From positions 62,001 through 126,000 of the forward strand of contig NZ_PDEP01000009.1 in assembly GCF_002554705.1 (NCBI RefSeq): a stretch of DNA of 64,000 nucleotides, given 5' to 3'. Position numbers and translations under genes: made by a program. Position 1 is the first letter of the stretch, and every line of letters begins with the position of its first letter. Positions 7,741 to 15,498 of this stretch are shown piece by piece. This stretch comes from Longimonas halophila (GTDB taxonomy: Bacteria > Bacteroidota > Rhodothermia > Rhodothermales > Salinibacteraceae). The notes below the pieces were generated by a model that saw only the letters and a list, made by a program, of their open reading frames with translations, did no database searches and was not told where the DNA came from.

Positions 7741-9381
7741 TCAGGTGCGAGCCATCGACACGAAGCGGTTCAGTGCTTCATCGCTTCCGGCAACGACGAG
7801 ACGGTCGTCAGACTGCACCACGAAGTCGGGGCCCAGGTCGCGGAGCAGGTGGCCGTCGCGTTCGGCAGCGACCACCGTGCACCCGGTGCGGGCCCGCACA
7901 TCAGCATGGCCCAGGCTCTGTCCGGCCAGCTGCGGTGCCGTAATGCGAATCACGTTAAACTGCGTGCCCGGCGACAGCGCCTGCTCGTTCTGCATGAGCA
8001 GCGAGAAGATCATGCGCCCCGTGACGGTGGGAAGCGCCAGCACGTAGTCGGCTCCCACGCGGTAGAGATTGGGCACGCTCTCGGTGCGATTCGCACGAGT
8101 CACCAGCTCCAGGTCGGGGTTCATGTGCCTCAGCACCAGGGCAGCGTACATGCTGGTGGTGTCATCATCCAGGGCCAGAATGAAGGCATCGGCGGTATCC
8201 GTTCCGGCACGACGCAGGATCTCTTCATCGGCTACGTTGCCAACGACATCGACGCTGGGCTGCTCGGCCCGATCAATGATCGTGTAGGGGATGTCGTTGC
8301 GCGCAAGCATACGGGCCGCGTGCTGCCCGACCACCCCGTATCCGCCAATAATGACATGCTCGGGCGGATGCGCCTGGGGCGAGGCCGTACGCAGCTTCAG
8401 CGACGAGAGGCGTTCATGATCGCTGGCCGCAACGAGGATGGTGTGGGGCTCCAGGCGGTACTGCGGATCGGGAGAGGAGATGAACTGGCCATCATCCCAC
8501 AGCCCAATGATCGTCACGCCGGTTTCATCGCGCAGGTTAGAGTCCGCAATGGTCGTGCCTGCCAGGTCGCTACCCGGATGCACCAGCAGTTCAGTAAGCT
8601 CCAGGTTGTTGTCGAGCGCGAGGGAGTCGTGCAACTCGGCCGATATGGAGGTCGCGGCCTTCTGGGCAAGACGCGTTCCCATCACCTGACGCGGGCGTAC
8701 GATGTGGTCGGCTCCGGCATAGCGATGATAGCGCGCCACATCGTCGTCTTCCACCACCGTAATGACAACGGCGTCTGAATGCACATGCTTGGCTGACAGA
8801 ATAGAGGCCGCGCTGTGCTTGCCGTCCGCATCAATGACCAGCGCGCGGGCCTCGGCCAGCCGGGCATCCTCCAGCGTACCGTGCTCCTCAATGTGGCCCC
8901 ATATGGCGTTTACATGGTTGCGCGTGAGCTGCCGGACCATATCGCGATCGTCTTCCACAACCAGATAGGGGACCGACGCTGCCTCAAGCTCGTCGCGCAG
9001 CACATCCTCATTTGAGGTGCGCCCGCCAATGATGACGTGGTTAGTGCAGTCGGTGGTGGTGGGCGGCGTGTCTTCAAGCGCGCGCTTAAACATGGGCGTC
9101 ACAAAGAGCGGCAGTGCCAAGAACACCAGCAGCACGCCCGTCATGTTCATCGCAATGACGAGCATGTTCATGAGGTCGCTCTCCCATGGCGCATCGCCCC
9201 CGAATCCCGCCGTCGTAATGGCTTCAATGACCACCTGCAGGGCGTGCAAGTACGGCATCGGGTCGTTCTCCAGCGTGGCCATCCCAGCCTGGTAGATCAG
9301 CGCATACCCATTCAGGATAGCGAGTACGATAAGGGTAGCCCAGGCGGCGCGCGAGCCCCAGAACGTCCAGAAGCGATCCAT
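7741..9381 (-). CDS. Two-TM potassium channel protein with two RCK (TrkA-N/TrkA-C) modules
   Basis: A 546-aa protein. Two membrane helices (about 10-32 and 72-98) flank a pore loop with TTAGFGGDAPW; the filter TAGFG is a Tyr-to-Phe variant of TxGYG. Two cytoplasmic Rossmann modules follow: HVIIGGRTSNEDV near 115 and HVIIGGYGVVGQHAA near 330, each followed by a TrkA-C-like domain (ELTELLVHPGSDLAG and FNVIRITAPQLAGQS). In the first module the glycine motif is degenerate (GGRTSN rather than GxGxxG), so only the second may bind nucleotide. Probably a ligand-gated K+ channel, plausible for osmotic control in a halophile. Same strand as the APC permease. Confidence 0.82.
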   Translation of the reverse strand: MDRFWTFWGSRAAWATLIVLAILNGYALIYQAGMATLENDPMPYLHALQVVIEAITTAGFGGDAPWESDLMNMLVIAMNMTGVLLVFLALPLFVTPMFKRALEDTPPTTTDCTNHVIIGGRTSNEDVLRDELEAASVPYLVVEDDRDMVRQLTRNHVNAIWGHIEEHGTLEDARLAEARALVIDADGKHSAASILSAKHVHSDAVVITVVEDDDVARYHRYAGADHIVRPRQVMGTRLAQKAATSISAELHDSLALDNNLELTELLVHPGSDLAGTTIADSNLRDETGVTIIGLWDDGQFISSPDPQYRLEPHTILVAASDHERLSSLKLRTASPQAHPPEHVIIGGYGVVGQHAARMLARNDIPYTIIDRAEQPSVDVVGNVADEEILRRAGTDTADAFILALDDDTTSMYAALVLRHMNPDLELVTRANRTESVPNLYRVGADYVLALPTVTGRMIFSLLMQNEQALSPGTQFNVIRITAPQLAGQSLGHADVRARTGCTVVAAERDGHLLRDLGPDFVVQSDDRLVVAGSDEALNRFVSMART

Positions 9382-9482
9382 TATTCAAGGACAGATGAGA
9401 CAAAACACTCGGTAGGAGGAAGCACACCATTCTCCAAACCCCAGAGCCGCCGACCAAGGTTTCGAAGTTGGGCCAGCACGCA

Positions 9483-11537
9483 CTACAGCGTAGCCGTTAC
9501 GCCGGCCCGCACGGTGCGGCCCACAGCGGGCTCGTAGAAGTTGTCGTTGGCATTAATGGATACCGAGCCGATGTATGACACGTCGAAGGCGTTGCCAACT
9601 TCAACGTACGGACGCACGGTCGTTTGTCCGAGCTTTGTATCCGTAAGGCCGATGCGGAGGTCCGTAAGCGCGTAGCCATCAATGCGGGCGGTGTTGGCGT
9701 TGTTGGCGAAGTAGCTATCCACAGCCGTCCACGACAGGCGCATCCACACGGGACCGCGCTCGGCGGTGGCCTGTGCGGTAAAGCGCTGATCGGGCACGCC
9801 GGGCACGCGGTTGCCATCGAGCGCGTCGGTGCCGTCGAAGACGATGCGGTTGGCGGTGTACGAGGTCTGGAGCGCAAGCCAGGGCTGTGCCTCCCATTGC
9901 ACGGCCAGCTCCATCCCGCGATGCGTGTTCTTGCCCACGTTCTGGAAATACGCGCGCCCGCCGCTGTTGGGAATCTCAAACGCGACCAGCCGATCCTCGA
10001 CCCACAGTTGATAGAGCGCTACGTCGAACTGGAGACGAGCGGCGGTCCAGGCTCCGCGTGTTCCTACCTCAAACCCGCGCGTACGCTGCGGCTCCAGTTC
10101 CGGGTTGAAGCCGCCGGGCTGGCCGGGGCGGTTCACAAGTTCGGTGGTGGTGGGCGTTTCGAACGCGGTGTTGTAGTTAGCGAAGATCAGTGCAGGGCCG
10201 GTATCGTAGGCGACTCCAGCGCCGGGGCTGACGGCAGCAAAAGTACGCTCGCCCGAGTCGTCGACGCCGTCGGACGCGAAGTTGTCGTCGAGCGAGAAGT
10301 CGACCGCGTCGAGGCGGCTGCCCAGCGTAAGGCGCAGCCGCTCGGTCAGCGGAATGCGCACGTAGCCAAAGGCGGAGGTGCTGCGTACGGTTTCGACCTG
10401 ATCCAGGGTGAGTTCGTCCAAGAACTCACGTTCGGCAAAGTCGGTGGCCTGGTTGATGCGGTCGTCGCGCTGCACCATCGCATCTGCGCCCACGTTCCAC
10501 TCGGTGGCGCCTGCTGTGCCGCTGAGTGTGGTGCGCGCTCCACCATAAAGCCGGTCGAACGCAATCAAACTGAAGGGCAGCGGATTCTCCAGATCGCGAA
10601 ATCCGCCAAACGCCGTGACATCGAGCGTGGTGGTGTCGAAGGCGTGGCGTACCCGTGCGCCCAGGTGCGCTTGCGTGCTCTGCTTGCCCGCGTTGAACGC
10701 GTCGAAAGCGGTGTTGGCTTGGGTGCGGTCCTCGTCGACTTCCTCGGCTGTGAGCGAGCCGGGGTTGCGAGCATCCTGGTCTACGAACGCGCCCACCACG
10801 TTAAGCTGTGTGCGGGAAGCCAGGTCCAGCTCTGTGCTGAGGAGGGCGCGCGTAAAGCGGCCATCGCTATTGTCGCGGAAGCCATCGCGCCGCATATCCG
10901 ACACCGCTACGCGCCAGGTGCCGCTTTCGGTGCGGGCGACGCCCTCGGCGGCCAGTTGCTGCAATCCGTGACTGCCGCCACCCGCGCGCAATGTAAGAGC
11001 GGGCGTTTCAGCGCGGGGCTGCGTATCCAAAAAGAGGACGCCGCCGCTGCCGTTGCCCCAGAAGAGCGACGACGGGCCGCGCACAGCCTCGGTATTGCGC
11101 ACGAATAGCGGATCGACGATGTCGAGAAAGGCCTGTCCGTCGGGCATGGTGAGGGGGATGCCGTCAAGCTGCACCTGGATGCCGCGTACGCCAAACGGCG
11201 AGCGCCAGCCCATGCCGCGCACCACGAGCCGCTCGCCCACCGCAAAGTGACCGCGGTCGTTCAGCCACACGCCGGGAATGCCCTGCAGGGCATCGCTCAA
11301 GAACACGGGGGCTTCCAGCGTCTGTGCGTTCAGCGTGCGCTCTACGGTCGACACGGTGAACGGCGCGCTGCCTTCGGTTTCGGTGGCGCGGCTGGCCTCC
11401 ACGGTGATCTCGGGCAACTGCACGACCGTGCTGTCGACGGGCGAGCCGGTCTGGGCGGAGGCAGGAAGCGCGGTTCCTACGAGTACACAAAGCGCAATAA
11501 GCAACCCAAGTTGGGGGGTAAACCGTCCTTTCCACAT
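9483..11537 (-). CDS. TonB-dependent outer membrane receptor
   Basis: A 684-aa protein starting at 11537 (MWKGRFTPQLGLLIALC...), with a Sec signal peptide ending near ASAQ. A short TonB-box-like stretch (LPEITVEAS) leads into the plug domain (about 45-160, with GIPGVWLNDRG, VVRGMGWRS and VRGPSSLFWGNGSGG), then a 22-strand-type barrel (RTRGFEVGTRG, ending RAGVTATL). Such receptors import iron chelates, vitamins or other large solutes using TonB energy. There is no N-terminal carboxypeptidase-like domain and no SusD partner, so it resembles a metal or siderophore receptor more than a glycan receptor. The open frame runs on upstream through the repeat at 11539-11688, which I exclude. Confidence 0.85.
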   Translation of the reverse strand: MWKGRFTPQLGLLIALCVLVGTALPASAQTGSPVDSTVVQLPEITVEASRATETEGSAPFTVSTVERTLNAQTLEAPVFLSDALQGIPGVWLNDRGHFAVGERLVVRGMGWRSPFGVRGIQVQLDGIPLTMPDGQAFLDIVDPLFVRNTEAVRGPSSLFWGNGSGGVLFLDTQPRAETPALTLRAGGGSHGLQQLAAEGVARTESGTWRVAVSDMRRDGFRDNSDGRFTRALLSTELDLASRTQLNVVGAFVDQDARNPGSLTAEEVDEDRTQANTAFDAFNAGKQSTQAHLGARVRHAFDTTTLDVTAFGGFRDLENPLPFSLIAFDRLYGGARTTLSGTAGATEWNVGADAMVQRDDRINQATDFAEREFLDELTLDQVETVRSTSAFGYVRIPLTERLRLTLGSRLDAVDFSLDDNFASDGVDDSGERTFAAVSPGAGVAYDTGPALIFANYNTAFETPTTTELVNRPGQPGGFNPELEPQRTRGFEVGTRGAWTAARLQFDVALYQLWVEDRLVAFEIPNSGGRAYFQNVGKNTHRGMELAVQWEAQPWLALQTSYTANRIVFDGTDALDGNRVPGVPDQRFTAQATAERGPVWMRLSWTAVDSYFANNANTARIDGYALTDLRIGLTDTKLGQTTVRPYVEVGNAFDVSYIGSVSINANDNFYEPAVGRTVRAGVTATL

Positions 11538-11538
11538 T

Positions 11539-11688
11539 CTGTCATTCTGAGGAGCGAAGCAACGAAGAATCTCTCCCAATAGGAGCAAAACAGCTGCAAT
11601 AAGGAGATTTACTCGTGTACACTCGTCAGTCGCTCCGCTCGTGTTTCGACTCCTGCCGACAGCTGTCGGCATCCGCTCAAAATGACAG
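11539..11688. repeat. Inverted-repeat element upstream of the TonB receptor
   Basis: Between the TonB receptor start and the ccoI stop, the two ends are related in inverted orientation: CTGTCATTCTGAGGAGCG begins at 11539-1 and the reverse complement of the far end (to about 11689) reads CTGTCATTTTGAGCG. Both halves continue with AGCG.AGC.AC and then AATCTC. A perfect 18-bp palindrome, TGCCGACAG-CTGTCGGCA, sits at 11654-11671. The GTCATTCTGAG...AAGAATCTC wording is of a kind I recall as a dispersed intergenic repeat in many genomes. Right next to the receptor gene, it lies in its 5' leader and could form a long hairpin in the transcript. Confidence 0.5.
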
Positions 11689-11808
11689 CCCTGTGAGTGG
11701 CGATTTGAGTTAAGTATAGCGCGGTACATAGAACAACAGAGTGTGTGATACAACCAAGCATCCCCCAAACGGCACACCGCCCCAACCGATTCGCCCGTCA
11801 CGCAACGA

Positions 11809-13947
11809 TTATGCGTTGTCTGGGGTGTTTTCGGGCGGATCCACCCGCTGAATCCGGAAGGCGTTGGCGGTGACGAGCGCGCTACTTCCGGCCATGATGA
11901 CGACCGCCGCAATCGGGTGCAGCAGGCCCGCCACCGCCAGCCCCACGCCGATGCCGTTGTAGGCGAACGTCCACCACAGGTTCTGTTTTACGATGCGCGT
12001 GGTCTGCGCCGATAGGTCGGCCAGCCACGGCAGCATGCGCAGGTCGTCGCGGTAGAGCGTGATGTCGGCGGCTTGCAGCGTAACGGGCGCGCCCTGCACC
12101 ACGGCAATGCCCACGTCGGCCTCGGCCAGTGCAGGCGCGTCGTTGATGCCATCGCCCACCATCGCTACGGGACCGCGCTCTTCGCGCCAGCAGACGAGCG
12201 CCTCCAGCTTGGCCTCGGGCGTCTGCCCGGCGGTTACAGGCAGATCCAGCATCTGGCCCAGCCGGTGGGCCGCCTCGGGCTGATCGCCGGTGAGGAGTTG
12301 CAGCGCGTAGCCGTGCTCGCAAAGGGCCTGCAGCGCAGGGGCGGCATCGGGACGGGGCGATTCGCTCAGAAAAAGCACACCCGCCACCGCATCGCTGTAG
12401 GTTACAAACAGGCGGATGCGTCCGGCGGCGGCAGGCACCGCCGTGTTAGGCGGCAGCGCCAGGCCCATCTGCTCTACGAGGGCCTCGCTTCCTACGCCGA
12501 TGCGCTGCGGTCCCTCCGGCGTATCGACCTGCCCAACCACGCCTGCGCCCGGCACGGTGCGCACATCGTGCGCGGAGGGGGCGGCTTCGTTCTCCGGACG
12601 CGCCTCCTGCGCCGCTGCGCGAATGGCCTGGCCCAGCACATGATGCGTGTGCATTTCGACGGCGGCAGCATACTGCAAGAGCTGATCGGGATTGGGGGCT
12701 GGCGCAGATTTTCCGTTAACGGCTGCCAGCGCCATGGCCTCCACCTGTACGTCGTGGGCATCCAGTCGGCTGAGCGTGCCGGTTTTGTCGAACACGAGGG
12801 TGGATACGCGGTGCAGATCCAGGAGCGTCTGTCCGTCGCGGATGAGCACGCCATGCCTGGATGCGCGCCCGTGGGCCAGCACGCGGGTTAGCGGCACAGC
12901 GAGCCCGAGCGCACACGGGCACGTGATGAGCACCACGCTCAGCGCTACGTACAGCGCTTTCTCGACGCCTGCGACCCACCACCATCCACCAAACGCGACG
13001 AGGGCAAGGGCGATGATACCCGGAATCAGCACGCCCATGATGCGCTCGGTGCGCTTGGCGAGCCGAGAGGGCTGCGCCATGGCCGCGCGCATTCTCTCCT
13101 CAATCTGATGCAGCCGCCGGTCAGTGCCGGTGGCCGTCACGCGAAGCTCCAGCGAGCCGTCTACGATCTGCGTGCCTGCAAAGCAGCGGTCGCCTTCCGA
13201 GGCCGCAATGGGCGTCGACTCGCCCGTGAGCTGCCGCGTATCCACAAAACTGCGTCCGGATACGACCACGCCATCGGCGGGCACCACGTCGCCGGCGTGT
13301 AAGCGGATGCGGTCGTCAGGCTGCAGGGCGTTGGGCGGCACGGTGCCGGGATGTGGGCGCAGGCGCTCGTATGTGGTGTCGGGTACGGTGAGCAGGGCGC
13401 TCAGCACGCGGCGTGCGCGGTGCTTGCTGCGGGCGGTCAGGTAGCGCCCCAGCGTGTAGAGCGCGAGCAGCATCACAGCGGTTTCGAGGTAGACGGGCCC
13501 CGTGCCGCGCACGTACGAGAGGAGGCTCACGAGCACCGCCGCCGAGGTGCCCATCGCAAACAAGAGGTGCAAGGACAGGCGCCCCTGGCGCAGCGTGTGC
13601 CAGGCCGCACGCACCACGGGCATGCCCAGCAGAATAAGTGCCGGTACCGCTGCCAGCACCAGCACGGCATGGGCTGTGCCCACCGCGTGCTCCAGGTTGC
13701 GCAGCGCCGCAAAACCATACTCGGAGCTAATGGCGAGACTCAAGACCATCGTAAATCCGGCCAGCAGTCCACCAATGATGGTGCGCTGCAGAAGCGGAGC
13801 AAGCGTGGCGTCGTTTTCGTCGACGGCCTCGGCGCCTACGGTTTCGTCGAGCATCTGGCATCCGTAGCAGCAGTACTGCGCATCGCCATCTTGGCCGGGG
13901 ATGGGCGTGTCGAAGAGCGGAAGATCGCAATGGTCACAGTGCTGCAT
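11809..13947 (-). CDS. ccoI: Copper-transporting P1B-type ATPase, CcoI/FixI-like
   Basis: A 712-aa membrane pump. N-terminal CDHCDLPLF and YCCYGCQ cysteine pairs are typical of CcoI, the ATPase that supplies copper to cbb3 oxidase. LTGEST (actuator), CPCALGLAVP (transmembrane metal site), DKTGTLS (phosphorylated Asp) and GDGINDAPAL (hinge) are all present. The heavy-metal-associated (HMA) ferredoxin-like domain that normally follows the CxxC region is absent; the chain goes straight into the first helix. At the HP locus the sequence is THHVLGQAI, with Val where Pro is expected. The gene ends the oxidase operon, 87 bp after ccoP, and a palindrome lies in that gap. Confidence 0.88.
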   Translation of the reverse strand: MQHCDHCDLPLFDTPIPGQDGDAQYCCYGCQMLDETVGAEAVDENDATLAPLLQRTIIGGLLAGFTMVLSLAISSEYGFAALRNLEHAVGTAHAVLVLAAVPALILLGMPVVRAAWHTLRQGRLSLHLLFAMGTSAAVLVSLLSYVRGTGPVYLETAVMLLALYTLGRYLTARSKHRARRVLSALLTVPDTTYERLRPHPGTVPPNALQPDDRIRLHAGDVVPADGVVVSGRSFVDTRQLTGESTPIAASEGDRCFAGTQIVDGSLELRVTATGTDRRLHQIEERMRAAMAQPSRLAKRTERIMGVLIPGIIALALVAFGGWWWVAGVEKALYVALSVVLITCPCALGLAVPLTRVLAHGRASRHGVLIRDGQTLLDLHRVSTLVFDKTGTLSRLDAHDVQVEAMALAAVNGKSAPAPNPDQLLQYAAAVEMHTHHVLGQAIRAAAQEARPENEAAPSAHDVRTVPGAGVVGQVDTPEGPQRIGVGSEALVEQMGLALPPNTAVPAAAGRIRLFVTYSDAVAGVLFLSESPRPDAAPALQALCEHGYALQLLTGDQPEAAHRLGQMLDLPVTAGQTPEAKLEALVCWREERGPVAMVGDGINDAPALAEADVGIAVVQGAPVTLQAADITLYRDDLRMLPWLADLSAQTTRIVKQNLWWTFAYNGIGVGLAVAGLLHPIAAVVIMAGSSALVTANAFRIQRVDPPENTPDNA

Positions 13948-14009
13948 GGTAGGACCGATTCATTAGCCGCAGGATGTTACCCGCGTTCTTGAGGCAGGAG
14001 GCCGTCTTC

Positions 14010-14038
14010 GTAGAGACGCGCCAGTGGCACGTCTCTAC
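14010..14038. repeat. GTAGAGACG-type palindrome overlapping the ccoP stop codon
   Basis: GTAGAGACGCGCCA at 14010-14023 pairs with TGGCACGTCTCTAC at 14025-14038, with one mismatch and a one-base centre. The ccoP stop codon (minus strand TAG, 14037-14035) is formed by the outer bases of the palindrome. It stands between ccoP and ccoI and may act as a transcript-stabilising or attenuating hairpin; it has no T run, so it is not an obvious intrinsic terminator. A palindrome of related style lies at 59316-59341. Confidence 0.6.
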
Positions 14039-14805
14039 TGGCTGGCAGATGCGGTTGCCTCGCTCGCAGCAGCCGTGGTGTCGGCCTCCGCTCCACCTCC
14101 CAAGTCGGCGCCTTCGGGGAAGCCTTGGTTCGCGGGGTCGTTGAGCTCCTCGGCACTCCATGCGCCGCTGCGTCCCGATTCAGCATCGCGCAGGGCGGCC
14201 ACTTCTTCGGCGCTTATCTCGGAGGCGCTGTTTCCCCACTCGCCGCGAATGTGTGTGAGGACGGCAGCAATCTCTGCATCATCCAACTGATTCTGCCAAC
14301 CCGGCATGACGCCGTTGTACTGCTCGCCGAGCACTTCCATGGGACCTTCCATACCGTGCAGCAGGATGCGAATGAGACGGCCTTTGTCGCCAGTCACCCA
14401 GTTCGATTCGACCAGTGGCGGAAACTGTCCGGCAATGCCCTGTCCGTCGGCCTGGTGGCAGGCCTGGCAGCGGTTGTTGTAGATGCGCCCGCCATCCACG
14501 ACGACCTCGGTGGCCTCCTCATCTTCAGAGGCAGCGGCGATAGAGCGGCCTTGCAGCCACGGGTCGGCGCTAAAGTCGCCGATGTAGCTACCCAGGTAGA
14601 AGGTGCTGAATAGGATAACGCCGAAGATGGTCATCCATAGCCACATGGGCGGGGCCTCGCCGCCTTCGGGACGGAGCGGCTCCTCGCGAAAGAGCGGCGC
14701 GAGCATGTCGATTGGCTCAGGCGTCTCGTTCGGGTCAGGCCCTCGTTCTTCAGGTGTATTTTCAGTGGACGACGAAGCGTCGGGACGATCGGAGTCGGTA
14801 GGCAT
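14035..14805 (-). CDS. ccoP: cbb3-type cytochrome c oxidase subunit III, mono-haem
   Basis: A 256-aa subunit that passes electrons to CcoN/CcoO in cbb3 oxidase. After a soluble acidic N-terminus and the single membrane helix (PMWLWMTIFGVILFSTFYLG, about 53-72) there is one cytochrome c domain with CQACH and the axial-Met segment GVMPGWQNQL. GNNRCQ-type context (GRIYNNRCQACH) is as in CcoP. Canonical CcoP carries two CxxCH domains; here there is one, followed by an Ala/Glu-rich acidic tail. Downstream of ccoO by 45 bp. The stop codon coincides with a palindrome at 14010-14038. Confidence 0.85.
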   Translation of the reverse strand: MPTDSDRPDASSSTENTPEERGPDPNETPEPIDMLAPLFREEPLRPEGGEAPPMWLWMTIFGVILFSTFYLGSYIGDFSADPWLQGRSIAAASEDEEATEVVVDGGRIYNNRCQACHQADGQGIAGQFPPLVESNWVTGDKGRLIRILLHGMEGPMEVLGEQYNGVMPGWQNQLDDAEIAAVLTHIRGEWGNSASEISAEEVAALRDAESGRSGAWSAEELNDPANQGFPEGADLGGGAEADTTAAASEATASASQ

Positions 14806-14850
14806 AGACGGGGGAAAGACGTTCAGAGGGAGCGAGCAGGCCGATCGGGA

Positions 14851-15438
14851 CTACGAGTCATCCACTTCTTGCATCTCCAGCGTCATCAGGTACTCGTAGA
14901 GGGCGAGGGCTTCGTCGGTTGCTACCACGACTTGCCCTTCAGGCGGGGCATAGTCGCCGCTAATGGGCACGGTGACCTCGGAGGCGCGCACCTCTGCTTC
15001 GTTCTTGACCTCGAACAGATAGGGGTAGGCGGGCATCACCGAGCCGGGACTCACCGAGCGGGGCTGGTACAGGTGGGCCAGTTGCCAGTCGCGGCTGGGT
15101 TGGCGCGAGGCAATGTCGTGCAGGTCGGGGCCGGTGCGCATGGTGCCTAACTGATGCGTATCGTCGTATACGTAATCGCCCGGCAGCGACCCGCGTGGGC
15201 CCCACCCGCGGTCCATGTCGCTCCCAAAGCCATTCGGACGCACCTGTTGGGTATGGCAGTAGATGCAGCCCTCGCGCATGTACACCTGCTTGCCGAGGCG
15301 CTCCTCGAAAGTGTAGTTGGTAGTGCCGGGTGTAGGCTCGATGGCGGCCAGTTGCAGGCTGGGGACGAGCGCCAGCGCAGTGAAGCTCATGAGAATCGCC
15401 GCAAAGGCACCCATGAAGATGAGAAAAGCACGAGTCAT
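14851..15438 (-). CDS. ccoO: cbb3-type cytochrome c oxidase subunit II
   Basis: A 195-aa mono-haem membrane cytochrome c. One N-terminal anchor helix (about 5-30) is followed by the signature EGCIYCHTQQVRP, which binds haem c. The Met ligand is probably in SVMPAYPYLF. The RYG.PS element of proteobacterial CcoO is replaced by DRGWGPRGSLPGDY. It lies between ccoN and ccoP on the minus strand, with 60 bp to ccoN. It forms the electron-entry part of the high-affinity terminal oxidase. Confidence 0.9.
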   Translation of the reverse strand: MTRAFLIFMGAFAAILMSFTALALVPSLQLAAIEPTPGTTNYTFEERLGKQVYMREGCIYCHTQQVRPNGFGSDMDRGWGPRGSLPGDYVYDDTHQLGTMRTGPDLHDIASRQPSRDWQLAHLYQPRSVSPGSVMPAYPYLFEVKNEAEVRASEVTVPISGDYAPPEGQVVVATDEALALYEYLMTLEMQEVDDS

Positions 15439-15498
15439 AGCAAAATCGCCAGTCGTAAGGGAAGAACACAGCGGGACGTATATGCTCGGCGCATGCGG

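Noticed and set aside
9624-11108. Long open frame on the plus strand opposite the TonB receptor
   Set aside because: Antisense frame of a GC-rich gene; composition is Arg/Ala/Gly-rich without any domain, and the minus-strand protein has clear motifs.
11538-11912. N-terminal extension of the TonB receptor to 11912
   Set aside because: The extension is translated intergenic repeat and overlaps the 3' end of ccoI; the signal peptide begins at 11537.
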